Assembly (NCBI GenBank): GCA_047618505.1
Contig: JBLHLB010000094.1
Span: forward strand, 1-11,950
Origin: JBLHLB01 sp047618505
GTDB taxonomy: Bacteria; Planctomycetota; UBA1135; GCA-002686595
Reading direction: 5' to 3'
DNA: 11,950 nucleotides
The notes below the pieces were generated by a model that searched no databases, was not told the DNA's origin, and saw only the letters and a list, made by a program, of their open reading frames with translations. Below, one piece after another: positions 5,406-11,819 of the stretch. The stretch's first letter is position 1; each line of letters starts with the position of its first letter. A program made the position numbers and the translations under genes.

Positions 5406-7247
5406 ATGAGTGTTCAAGCATGGACCTATCTAATCGTCGGGCTTTCCTTTGCGCTCTACATCGGCATAGCCATCAAGGCCAAGGCCTCCTCAACGAAGGA
5501 ATTCTACGTGGCCGGCGCGGGCATCTCGCCCCTGGCCAACGGCATGGCCACCGCCGCGGATTGGATGTCGGCAGCCTCCTTCATCGGCATGGCGGGGATC
5601 ATCTCCTTCCAGGGCTACAGCGGCTCTGTTTACCTGATGGGATGGACCGGCGGCTACGTCCTGTTGGCGTTGCTCCTGGCTCCCTACCTGCGCAAGTTCG
5701 GCAAGTTCACAGTGCCGGACTTCGTCGGTGACCGCTACTACTCTCAAACGGCACGACTGGTGGCCGTCTTCTGTGCCATCTTCGTCTCGTTCACCTACGT
5801 TGCGGGGCAAATGCGCGGCGTTGGTATTGTCTTTAGTCGCTTCCTCGAAGTGCCCATAACCGAAGGCGTCTTCATCGGTATGGCGATCGTGTTCTTCTAC
5901 GCGGTCCTCGGCGGGATGAAGGGCATCACTTACACCCAGGTGGCGCAGTACTGCGTGTTGATCTTCGCCTTCATGGTACCGGCGATCTTCATTTCCCTGA
6001 TGATGTCGGGGAACCCGATCCCCCAGATCGGCTTCGGGGGAGTCGGAGCGGACGGAGTGTCGCTGCTGGCGCGTTTGGATGGACTACATCGCGACCTTGG
6101 CTTTGCGGAGTACACGGCCGTGACTCGGCCAATGCTCGACACAATTTGCATCACCGCTGCCCTGATGGTTGGCACAGCGGGATTGCCCCACGTGATCATT
6201 CGCTTCTACACCGTCCCGCGCGTTCGTGATGCGCGCGTCACGGCCGGGTGGGCGCTACTCTTCATCGCAATCCTCTACACGACCGCACCGGCAATTGCCG
6301 TCTTTGCGCGCACGAACTTGATCGACAGCGTGGAAGGCGCGACCTACGCCGCCGAGCCTACCACCGCCGAAACAAGCACGGTCGAGCCCACGAGCGGGCC
6401 AGTCATCCCCGATTGGTTCCACAACTGGGAGGACACGGATCTGATCGCCTGGGTCGACAAGAACGGAGATGGTCAGGTTCAGTATCGACCGGGGGACGCC
6501 TTTGAGGGCAAACCTGCGTTTCTAGCGCCCTCCCGCAATCCCGCGGGCGACGGGCGTGGCGACCACGGACAGCGGCTCATTAGCAACGCGATCACAGAGA
6601 ACGAGAACGAGCTCTACATCGACCGCGACATCATGGTGCTGGCCAACCCCGAGATCGCGGCATTGCCGAACTGGGTCATCGGGCTGGTGGCAGCCGGCGG
6701 CTTGGCCGCTGCGCTATCCACCGCAGCTGGCCTCCTTCTGGTGGTCTCCTCCGCGGTCAGTCACGACCTCTTGAAGCGCTGCTTCTTCCCCGAGATCAGT
6801 GAGAAGCGCGAACTTTTCGCCGCTCGCCTCAGCGCCGCCGTCGCCGTCTGCGTCGCAGGCGTCCTGGGCATCCACCCCCCCGGCTTCGTCGCCGAAGTCG
6901 TGGCCTTCGCCTTTGGGCTCGCGGCCTCGAGCTTCTTCCCGGTGATCCTGATGGGGATCTTCTCCAAGCGCATGAATCGTGAGGGGGCCATAGCCGGCAT
7001 GTTGACCGGCATCCTCTTTACGGCCGGTTACATCATCTGGTTCAAATTCATGCACACGGAGTTGGATAACGCGGAGCACTGGCTCTTCGGCATCTCGGCC
7101 ACAGGTATTGGCACCATTGGCATGTTGCTCAACTTCCTGGTGGCAATCGTTGTCTCGCGCTTCACTCCCCCGCCGCCGCAGGAGGTGCAGGAACTCGTAG
7201 CGCGCATACGCATCCCGCGCGGAAGCATGGGACCGAGCGGGCACTAG
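5406..7247 (+). CDS. SSS-family sodium:solute symporter, VC_2705 type, large subunit
   Basis: A 613-residue inner-membrane Na+-coupled symporter of the SSS family, closest to the VC_2705 subfamily (TIGR03648), relatives of the acetate permease ActP. It begins with a membrane helix (residues about 6-24), then the typical FYVAGAGISPLANGMATAAD and DWMSAASFIG segments, FTVPDFVGDRYYS, and VGIVFSRFLEVPI. After about residue 300 there is a roughly 100-residue polar insertion starting with a Thr/Glu-rich linker. It contains DKNGDGQVQY (351-360), similar to the start of an EF-hand-type Ca2+ loop, and ends at ELYIDRDIMVLANPEIA. The core resumes with LPNWVIGLVAAGGLAAALST and further helices to near residue 590. 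The gene starts three bases after the small-subunit stop, so the two are translationally linked. The solute is not determined; acetate, lactate or another small carboxylate is plausible by family. Confidence 0.93.
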   Translation: MSVQAWTYLIVGLSFALYIGIAIKAKASSTKEFYVAGAGISPLANGMATAADWMSAASFIGMAGIISFQGYSGSVYLMGWTGGYVLLALLLAPYLRKFGKFTVPDFVGDRYYSQTARLVAVFCAIFVSFTYVAGQMRGVGIVFSRFLEVPITEGVFIGMAIVFFYAVLGGMKGITYTQVAQYCVLIFAFMVPAIFISLMMSGNPIPQIGFGGVGADGVSLLARLDGLHRDLGFAEYTAVTRPMLDTICITAALMVGTAGLPHVIIRFYTVPRVRDARVTAGWALLFIAILYTTAPAIAVFARTNLIDSVEGATYAAEPTTAETSTVEPTSGPVIPDWFHNWEDTDLIAWVDKNGDGQVQYRPGDAFEGKPAFLAPSRNPAGDGRGDHGQRLISNAITENENELYIDRDIMVLANPEIAALPNWVIGLVAAGGLAAALSTAAGLLLVVSSAVSHDLLKRCFFPEISEKRELFAARLSAAVAVCVAGVLGIHPPGFVAEVVAFAFGLAASSFFPVILMGIFSKRMNREGAIAGMLTGILFTAGYIIWFKFMHTELDNAEHWLFGISATGIGTIGMLLNFLVAIVVSRFTPPPPQEVQELVARIRIPRGSMGPSGH

Positions 7248-7263
7248 CAAAGCCCGATTGCAA

Positions 7264-7314
7264 TGCCGTCCGGAGTCTCCCCAGTTCTAAACACTGAGGA
7301 AACCCCGGACGGCA
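7264..7314. terminator. Inverted repeat between convergent genes, probable bidirectional terminator
   Basis: TGCCGTCCGG (7264-7273) and CCGGACGGCA (7305-7314) are a perfect ten-base inverted repeat. A smaller CAGT/ACTG stem lies inside. It starts 16 bases after the symporter stop and about 31 bases beyond the ancestral stop (7345-7347) inferred for the convergent isomerase-like gene. No long T tract follows on either strand. Confidence 0.5.
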
Positions 7315-7344
7315 AAGCGAATGGGTTCTATTGGCCCAGTTCGA

Positions 7345-7366
7345 CTAGAAGTTGTCGACAGCAACA
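7345..7366 (-). pseudogene. Displaced C-terminal tail of the isomerase-like gene
   Basis: Read on the minus strand after the TA at 7368-7367, these bases complete the codons T+GTT, GCT, GTC and so on. Joined to the TA at 7530-7529, they give residues YVAVDNF and then TAG (7347-7345). This continues the end of the gene at 7528-8424 (AVIDA) into AVIDAYVAVDNF-stop, a usual type of C-terminus in this family as recalled. The foldback element now separates the tail from its gene. Confidence 0.75.
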
Positions 7367-7530
7367 TAGCAGTCCGTTGAAAAACAGCAGCTTCTCGGTT
7401 GGTCTCCACAAATTGCCTGGCAAGGCGTCGGGTTCTCCGCGTAGCTGTACCTACACGGGTGGTTCCGACAACGCAGCCAGGCGATTTGTGGGGGCCGAGC
7501 GAGGAGTTGCTGTTTTTCAACGGGCTGCTA
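7367..7530. mobile_element. MITE-like foldback element with TA target duplication
   Basis: The element proper is 7369-7528 (160 bp), flanked by TA at 7367-7368 and 7529-7530. Its ends are GCAGTCCGTTGAAAAACAGC and the reverse complement of GCAGCCCGTTGAAAAACAGC. The outer 55 positions of each arm (7367-7421 against 7476-7530) give 47 Watson-Crick pairs, seven G-T oppositions and one mismatch. Inner stems continue (GCG-TCGG/CCGA-CGC, then CCGCGTAG/CTACACGG with one mismatch) to a six-base loop at 7445-7450. It has no coding capacity. Removing it with one TA restores the host gene's reading frame, which shows insertion. A TA duplication and long terminal inverted repeats fit a non-autonomous relative of IS630/Tc1-mariner elements; no transposase is present to prove the family. 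Confidence 0.8.
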
Positions 7531-8424
7531 GGCGTCGATCACCGCACGCTCGCCTTCCTTGCCACCGCGGGAGTTGCCGTGCTCCATGCCGATGACTCCC
7601 TCCCAACCCTTCTGGTGCAGATGGCGGAAGATGTTGCGGTAGTTGATCTCGCCCGTGGTGGGCTCCTTGCGTCCGGGGTTGTCTCCAACCTGGAAGTAGG
7701 CGATCTCACTCCAGGCGCGATCGATGTTCCTGATCAAGTTGCCCTCAGTGACCTGCTGGTGATAGAGATCGTCGAGGATCTTGATAAAGGGACTGTTCAC
7801 CGCGCGGCAGATGGCAAAGGCCTGGGGGATTTCCGTTAGGAAGAGACCCGGGTGATCCACGTAGGGGTTGAGGGGCTCCAAGACTGCCGTCAATTTAGCG
7901 GGTGCAAGTATGTCTGCGGCGCGGCGCAAGTTGTCGATCGCAGTGGCCCTCTGGAACCCCATCTCTTCCTTCTTGTGATAGGTGCCGGGCACAACGGTGC
8001 ACCACTTGGCATCGACGTGCTCGAGCACTTTTATCCCCCGCTTGAGGTCACCTTCGATCCCCCTCCACACCTCAGGATCGCGTGACGCGAGGGTTGGCCC
8101 CCCGGAGCCCCCGTGGATGACGAAGACACCCATGGTCATGCCGAGGTCGCGCAGGGTTTGCCCGATGATGGCCTGATCCGCCTCGGAACGCTTGGCCAAG
8201 CCATTGTCCTCGAAGGCTTCGAAGCCTTCGTCGTGCATGAACTTCAGCTGATCCGCCAAGTCGTTACCGGCGTGATTCCGGAACATGCCAAAGTGTGGCG
8301 CATACTTCAATTTGAAGCGCCCGGCCCCCTGCCGCGGGCTGGGGTCCTGTCCAAGTGCCAGGGGGGAAACGGCACCGAGACTTGCGGCCGCGAGACCGCC
8401 CTTTAGGAGTGATCTTCGATGCAT
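7528..8424 (-). CDS. Tat-exported hydroxypyruvate-isomerase-like TIM-barrel protein, 3' end altered by insertion
   Basis: A 298-residue sugar phosphate isomerase/epimerase (AP endonuclease 2-like TIM barrel) close to hydroxypyruvate isomerase. Residues 1-25 (MHRRSLLKGG, then a hydrophobic stretch ending ALG) are a twin-arginine signal. The barrel includes VVPGTYHKKEEMGFQRA, the acidic residues E183 (AVLEPLN), D218 (KILDDLYH) and E281 (GMEHGNS) expected for metal binding or catalysis, and the Hyi hallmark FQVGDNPGRKEPTTGEINY (244-262). Q245 stands where other members may have His. The ATG at 8424 is preferred over one at 8433 because it starts directly at the Tat motif and has TAGCAT seven bases upstream. 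The gene ends at VIDA because a foldback element inserted at a TA. The TAG stop is target TA plus the element's first G, and seven residues of tail are lost. The catalytic residues are upstream of the break, so it probably still works in the periplasm. Confidence 0.9.
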   Translation of the reverse strand: MHRRSLLKGGLAAASLGAVSPLALGQDPSPRQGAGRFKLKYAPHFGMFRNHAGNDLADQLKFMHDEGFEAFEDNGLAKRSEADQAIIGQTLRDLGMTMGVFVIHGGSGGPTLASRDPEVWRGIEGDLKRGIKVLEHVDAKWCTVVPGTYHKKEEMGFQRATAIDNLRRAADILAPAKLTAVLEPLNPYVDHPGLFLTEIPQAFAICRAVNSPFIKILDDLYHQQVTEGNLIRNIDRAWSEIAYFQVGDNPGRKEPTTGEINYRNIFRHLHQKGWEGVIGMEHGNSRGGKEGERAVIDA

Positions 8425-8431
8425 GCCTGGC

Positions 8432-8437
8432 ATGCTA
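8432..8437 (-). promoter_or_regulatory. -10-like hexamer TAGCAT, leaderless start
   Basis: On the minus strand TAGCAT, preceded by GGC, ends seven bases before the ATG at 8424. Transcription would begin at or just before the start codon, and no Shine-Dalgarno sequence is present. This supports 8424 rather than 8433 as the start, since the latter ATG overlaps the hexamer. Confidence 0.5.
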
Positions 8438-8465
8438 GCCGAAGCGCATCAAATTCACCGCATCC

Positions 8466-8479
8466 AGGGGGCAGCCCCT
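8466..8479. promoter_or_regulatory. Inverted repeat in the divergent promoter region, possible operator
   Basis: AGGGG-GCAG-CCCCT is a perfect five-base inverted repeat between the divergent -10 boxes at 8432-8437 (-) and 8500-8505 (+). It is placed where a regulator could affect both genes, but it is short and could be chance in GC-rich DNA. Confidence 0.25.
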
Positions 8480-8499
8480 CCCAGGGGACGCGAAGTTGC

Positions 8500-8505
8500 T
8501 ACCCT
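8500..8505 (+). promoter_or_regulatory. -10-like hexamer TACCCT, nearly leaderless start
   Basis: TACCCT, preceded by GC as at 199-204, ends nine bases before the ATG at 8515. It predicts a 5' leader of only two or three bases. There is no Shine-Dalgarno sequence. Confidence 0.45.
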
Positions 8506-8514
8506 GCGCCCACG

Positions 8515-8784
8515 ATGTCCAAGCGCACCCGCAATCTCTATGTCTGGAAGACCCTCACGGATGACGGCCAAAAGCGCCAGGTTCAGGCTCAGCTCTTCGG
8601 GTCCCAATGGAAGTTCTCCTCACGCATTGGGGATGAAGAGGAGTGGACGGACCACGAAGATCCCGACCTCGAGGACCTCGAAGATCTCGAGGAAATGATC
8701 TTCAATAAGTATCAGCGCAAGCATGCGGCCTGGGACCACTTGAACGGTGTGCGTATGCTGATCGTCGCCAAGAAGGGCGAGTAG
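8515..8784 (+). CDS. Small acidic protein of unknown function
   Basis: An 89-residue, probably cytoplasmic protein with no family that I can name. It starts MSKRTRNLYVWKTLTDDG, has a strand-like segment with QLFGSQWKFSSRIG, then a very acidic stretch (EEEWTDHEDPDLEDLEDLEE, residues 43-62), and ends in a basic helix-like part with KYQRKHAAWDHLNGVRMLIV. The frame stays open upstream to another ATG at 8419, but the sequence there is not protein-like and overlaps the divergent gene. The start at 8515 also follows the TACCCT box. It is divergent from the isomerase-like gene, with a 90-base shared promoter region. A sound composition and a clean start suggest a real gene. It could be an adaptor or nucleic-acid-mimicking protein, but nothing shows this. 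Confidence 0.7.
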   Translation: MSKRTRNLYVWKTLTDDGQKRQVQAQLFGSQWKFSSRIGDEEEWTDHEDPDLEDLEDLEEMIFNKYQRKHAAWDHLNGVRMLIVAKKGE

Positions 8785-8791
8785 TACATTC

Positions 8792-8811
8792 CGGGGCCCC
8801 AGGTTGCCCCG
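8792..8811 (+). terminator. Hairpin after the small acidic protein gene
   Basis: CGGGGC (8792-8797) pairs with GCCCCG (8806-8811) around an eight-base loop, starting eight bases after the stop codon. There is no T tract, so termination activity is uncertain. A second small hairpin, GCCTCT/AGAGGC, lies at 8859-8874. Confidence 0.35.
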
Positions 8812-8895
8812 AGCTCTTGGTCACGGGCGCGGGACGGCCTGGTGCCAAATGCGGAAAAGCCTCTTCCTAGAGGCCCAGGAGAGGGGTTGGAAGCG

Positions 8896-8913
8896 GTCTC
8901 TATCTCTAGAGAC
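8896..8913. promoter_or_regulatory. Palindromic site upstream of the sulfotransferase remnant
   Basis: GTCTC (8896-8900) and GAGAC (8909-8913) are inverted, and the inner TCTCTAGAGA (8903-8912) is a perfect ten-base palindrome. It could be a relic operator of the decayed gene that starts 30 bases downstream, or chance. Confidence 0.25.
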
Positions 8914-8942
8914 TCCGGCGGAACGTCAACGCAGCGAAGACC

Positions 8943-9185
8943 ATGCAAAGTCTTTTCGTCATCGGCGGCAGGCGTAGCGAAACGAGCACAGTCACGGGTC
9001 TCTTGGCCTACTCAGAACGGCTGTTTCGCGGGGGCGAAGAACACCGGCCCAATGGCACGAGCCGCTTTGGTGCCTTCGAGTCGCGGGAAGTCAACGCGCT
9101 GAACGAAGCACTCTTCGCTGAGGTCGTTCCCGACTGGCAGTTGCAGTCCCAATGGTATTCCTGGCTGGCCGAGCAAACGATCTGA
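8943..9185 (+). pseudogene. Truncated sulfotransferase-like gene, N-terminal remnant
   Basis: Eighty codons resembling the start of a P-loop sulfotransferase. MQSLFVIGGRRSETSTVTGLL corresponds to the beta strand plus PAPS-binding loop, usually of the form (V/I)xGxxRSGTS. FGAFESREVNALNEALF resembles the later segment of this group in which FE is followed by a leucine- and asparagine-rich helix. Two defects are seen. The loop glycine is Glu (RSETS; one G-to-A change from GGA to GAA), and the frame stops after about 80 residues where the family is usually 200-300. The downstream part is missing, and the sulfatase promoter begins 17 bases later. Together these point to a non-functional remnant. 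A short expressed protein with another role is possible. The family assignment rests on short motifs. Confidence 0.55.
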
Positions 9186-9201
9186 CGGGCCGGTGTAGGC
9201 T

Positions 9202-9207
9202 TAGGAT
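9202..9207 (+). promoter_or_regulatory. -10-like hexamer TAGGAT upstream of the sulfatase gene
   Basis: TAGGAT lies 14 bases before an in-frame ATG at 9222 and 59 bases before the ATG at 9267 that best starts the signal peptide. The expected transcription start is near 9214. No Shine-Dalgarno sequence precedes either ATG. Confidence 0.35.
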
Positions 9208-9266
9208 TCTCCGCACGACTGATGCTGGTCGCCGCGGCGCACACCGACCTCCACCGGATCTTCCCT

Positions 9267-10760
9267 ATGTTGATTGTCCGCGCCAGCCTGACTCTGCTCC
9301 TTTGCCTAACCGTGCAGCCCCTTGGTCGCGGGCAGAGCACGCCCCCCGTGCGGCCCAATATTCTGTTCATCCTGGTGGACGACCAATCGCCCTTTGATCT
9401 CGGGGTCTACAATTCCGAGTCGACTCTTCAAACACCGGTCATCGATCGCCTTGCGGCCGAGGGCATGACCATCGACGGCGCCTACCACATGGGGTCTTGG
9501 TCCGGCGCGGTTTGCACACCCTCGCGGCACATGATCATGTCCGGGCGAACGCTTTGGCATCTGCCGCGAAACGGGGTCTCCGGCGCTGGAGCAAACCCGC
9601 TTTGCCCCACTGACCTGCCTGAACAAACCCTAGGTGCTGTATTCAATGCGGCGCAGTACGACACGATGCGCACCTGCAAGCGCGGCAATAGCTATGGGGC
9701 CGCGAACAGTCAGTTCACTGTGAATCGTGAGGCGACCAAGCGTGGGCCGACCGATGAGGATGGCAGCGCGTGGCATGCCGAGCAGGTCCTGGAGTTCCTT
9801 GGGGATCGTGCCGCGGGTGATGCGGCTGATCCCTTCTTGATCTACCTTGGTTTTTCGCACCCCCATGACCCGCGTTGGGGAAAGCCGGAGTTGCTCGCGA
9901 AATATGGCGCCTCCAACGACACGGTCCCCGAAGTGGCGAACCCCCTCTCGCCCCCGCTACCGTCTAACTATCTGCCCGCGCACCCCTTCCCCCACGGGCA
10001 CCCGGGATTGCGCGATGAGGTCAAGGTTCAGGGCGTGATGGAGCGCCGTGATGAGCCGACCATTCGAAACGAGATTGGGCGCGAATTCGCCTGCAACGAA
10101 AACATTGACACCCAGGTTGGGCGCGTGCTCGACAGGCTCGAAGCCATGGGCGAGTTAGACAACACCTACATCGTCTACACCTCGGACCACGGTATTGCCG
10201 TCGGGCGGCATGGTTTGCAGGGCAAGCAGAATCTCTATGAGCACACCTGGCGTGTCCCCATGATCGTGAAGGGTCCGGGGATCGCCGCGGGCTCGCGCGC
10301 CCAGGGCAATGTGTATCTACTCGATACATTGGCGACGCTCTCTGACTTGGCTGGGATCGATGCACCTAGTAGCAACGAAGGCCTCAGCTTTAGGGGTGTG
10401 CTAGAGGGGCGACGGGAAGTCGTTCGGGACGTTCTCTTCGGCGTCTACAACGGAGGGACCAAGCCGGGCATGCGCAGCGTCCGCCAGGGTGATTGGAAGC
10501 TAATCAAGGTCGACGTCTTGGACGGCAAGGTGCGCGAAACGCAGCTCTTCAACCTGGCGGAGAACCCCGACGAGTTGCTGGTCCAGCACCATGAAACCGG
10601 CGTCGTCTCAATGACGGGGAATCAGCCCGAGATTGAGCAGGTGAATCTGGCGGGTGATCCGCGCTATCGGGAGAAGTTGGCGGAGCTCGAGGCCCTGCTG
10701 CTGTCCGAAATGAAGCGACTGGATGACCCCTATCGCCTCTGGGATCAGACGGACGACTGA
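9267..10760 (+). CDS. Secreted type I sulfatase (arylsulfatase family, S1)
   Basis: A 497-residue formylglycine-dependent sulfatase that hydrolyses sulfate esters, probably in the periplasm. Residues 1-23 (MLIVRASLTLLLCLTVQPLG, then RGQ) are a signal peptide. NILFILVDDQ at 31-40 supplies the metal-binding Asp pair at 38-39. C83 in CTPSR is the CxPxR site converted to formylglycine by a maturase not found in this window. SDHG at 306-309 gives further metal ligands, followed by GKQNLYEHTWRVPMIVKGPG. The C-terminal part (DWKLIKVDV, LFNLAENPDE) is typical of the family. An upstream in-frame ATG at 9222 would add 15 residues to the signal region and fits the -10 at 9202 better; both starts are possible. 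Its specificity (choline, aryl or polysaccharide sulfate) cannot be read from the sequence. A sulfotransferase remnant lies immediately upstream. Confidence 0.92.
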   Translation: MLIVRASLTLLLCLTVQPLGRGQSTPPVRPNILFILVDDQSPFDLGVYNSESTLQTPVIDRLAAEGMTIDGAYHMGSWSGAVCTPSRHMIMSGRTLWHLPRNGVSGAGANPLCPTDLPEQTLGAVFNAAQYDTMRTCKRGNSYGAANSQFTVNREATKRGPTDEDGSAWHAEQVLEFLGDRAAGDAADPFLIYLGFSHPHDPRWGKPELLAKYGASNDTVPEVANPLSPPLPSNYLPAHPFPHGHPGLRDEVKVQGVMERRDEPTIRNEIGREFACNENIDTQVGRVLDRLEAMGELDNTYIVYTSDHGIAVGRHGLQGKQNLYEHTWRVPMIVKGPGIAAGSRAQGNVYLLDTLATLSDLAGIDAPSSNEGLSFRGVLEGRREVVRDVLFGVYNGGTKPGMRSVRQGDWKLIKVDVLDGKVRETQLFNLAENPDELLVQHHETGVVSMTGNQPEIEQVNLAGDPRYREKLAELEALLLSEMKRLDDPYRLWDQTDD

Positions 10761-10840
10761 GGGACAGCCGGGTCCCTGCCTGGTGACCTCCTGCTCCCCC
10801 TAGCAGTTTTTCCTAGGCCGCACCTGGCCCATGGCTCCCC

Positions 10841-10861
10841 TAGGCGGCAAACATCCGCCTA
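10841..10861. promoter_or_regulatory. Perfect inverted repeat before the small membrane protein gene
   Basis: TAGGCGG (10841-10847) and CCGCCTA (10855-10861) form a perfect seven-base stem with a seven-base loop, eight bases before the ATG at 10869. It could terminate the sulfatase transcript, act as an operator, or mask the start of the next gene. A weaker GGGAC/GTCCC hairpin lies at 10761-10776, directly after the sulfatase stop. Confidence 0.35.
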
Positions 10862-10868
10862 CTTCGCC

Positions 10869-11228
10869 ATGCGGATGCCTCAAGACTATTTATCGCTCCT
10901 GGGCTTGGCCCTTCTAGGTCTAGCGGCAACGGCCCTGGCCGGCCGAACAGGATCGTCCCACCACTTGGTGATTGCCCTACCGACGGCTCTCGTCGTCGTA
11001 GGCCTCCATCGTTTGGTAATCCTGTTCTCGCTGATCGGCTCACGGGTGATGCCCGAGCCAGCGAACAACTGCGGGCTTCCCACCGATTACCTGGTCCGGA
11101 GCAACGCGTACTTCCGACGCGTGTCCGGCCTCATCAATCGCCCTGGAAGCGAGTGCTCCGTAACATCGCACGGTGAAGATCGGCTGCCGCCGGTCCCTGC
11201 GGAGAACGGGCTGCACCTGGCTCTATGA
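10869..11228 (+). CDS. Small membrane protein, possibly frameshifted
   Basis: A 119-codon frame with two clear membrane segments, about residues 7-25 (YLSLLGLALLGLAATALAG) and 32-53 (HLVIALPTALVVVGLHRLVI and beyond), then a polar, basic part with YLVRSNAYFRRVSGLINRP. A second in-frame ATG at 10875 is an equally good start. From about residue 91 the reading becomes less protein-like. At the same place another frame reads SPWKRVLRNIAR, and from 11164 a third frame reads protein-like sequence for about 90 codons. This suggests the gene was longer and carries one or two frameshifts, either real decay or sequencing errors. No family is recognised. Confidence 0.4.
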   Translation: MRMPQDYLSLLGLALLGLAATALAGRTGSSHHLVIALPTALVVVGLHRLVILFSLIGSRVMPEPANNCGLPTDYLVRSNAYFRRVSGLINRPGSECSVTSHGEDRLPPVPAENGLHLAL

Positions 11229-11593
11229 CGCTGGGGCATCCCAGGTCATCGGAAGCGCGTGGATGCGTCACGCCGGCGACACGTTGAGTGAACGGGTCTA
11301 CAACGACCGGGAATTCCTCGACCTGCGCACGTGGGTGGACCGTCTTCCCAAGCTTCCCCTGCCGGGTCCTACCGAGGCCCCCCAGATTGTGGAGGAAATG
11401 CGCATAGCAGTCGGAGAGTCCCCCGGAGCTTCCCGAGATCTTACCGGGACCACCGGGGAAGATCGTGCACAGGTGTCCTCAGAGGGGTGTACGCAAAGCG
11501 GCGCTTCAGGCGCTGCTTCCGCTCCCCACCCCCTCGACATCCGTCAAGACCCAGCCCCACAGCCCGCAGACGCCACTCAGCGGGTCCCGAGAG
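11229..11593 (+). other. Stretch without a confident gene; protein-like open frame
   Basis: No complete gene is called here. One plus-strand frame is open from 11164 to the window end. Between about 11206 and 11440 it reads plausibly (for example ASQVIGSAWMRHAGDTLSER and FLDLRTWVDRLPKLPLPGP), which could be the shifted continuation of the membrane protein gene at 10869. After about 11440 the reading becomes Ser/Ala/Pro-rich and then crosses the tRNA in antisense, so it is not coding there. No convincing minus-strand gene was seen. Confidence 0.3.
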
Positions 11594-11668
11594 TGGAGCG
11601 GCTGAAGAGATTCGAACTCTCGACATCAACCTTGGCAAGGTTGCGCTCTACCACTGAGCTACAGCCGC
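11594..11668 (-). tRNA. tRNA-Gly (anticodon GCC)
   Basis: A full cloverleaf reads on the minus strand. The acceptor stem GCGGCTG pairs with CAGCCGC. The D arm is GCTC-AGTGGTA-GAGC. The anticodon stem CAACC/GGTTG has loop TTGCCAA, giving anticodon GCC at 11636-11634. The T arm is GAGAG-TTCGAAT-CTCTT. The discriminator T is followed by an encoded CCA at 11596-11594. The anticodon and GCGG start fit glycine. A promoter lies just upstream. Confidence 0.96.
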
Positions 11669-11681
11669 TCTCGGGGCGCAA

Positions 11682-11709
11682 AGAATATCCTGCTGTGGGC
11701 GGAAGGCAA
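11682..11709 (-). promoter_or_regulatory. Sigma70-like promoter of the tRNA-Gly gene
   Basis: On the minus strand -35 TTGCCT (11709-11704) and -10 TATTCT (11687-11682) are separated by 16 bases. The -10 ends 13 bases before the mature tRNA 5' end, leaving a short leader for RNase P removal. Confidence 0.6.
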
Positions 11710-11819
11710 GTTCGAGCGGAGGGCTTTTTTGAAGGGGGCTGCGATCACGTGGCCCACCACCCCCTCCCTCCACCCAATGACCCCTGGGGACACCCTTCGG
11801 TGGCATTCAAATCCCGATT

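Noticed and set aside
7367..7530. Foldback structure as a simple rho-independent terminator or CRISPR-type repeat
   Set aside because: It is far longer than a terminator, has no T tract at its end, occurs once in the window, and carries TA flanks that restore a gene on removal.
7399..7839. 146-codon plus-strand frame crossing the foldback element and the isomerase-like gene
   Set aside because: It is antisense to the Hyi-like gene and starts inside the palindrome; no family features.
10799..10817. CCTAGCAGTTTTTCCTAGG as a deleted copy of the TA-flanked element
   Set aside because: It has TA-GCAG and TTTTTC like the element ends, but only a few bases match and the expected CCGTTG is missing; chance is more likely.
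11331..11657. Plus-strand frame ending EEIRTLDINLGKVALYH
   Set aside because: Its end is the antisense reading of tRNA-Gly, a well-known source of spurious proteins.
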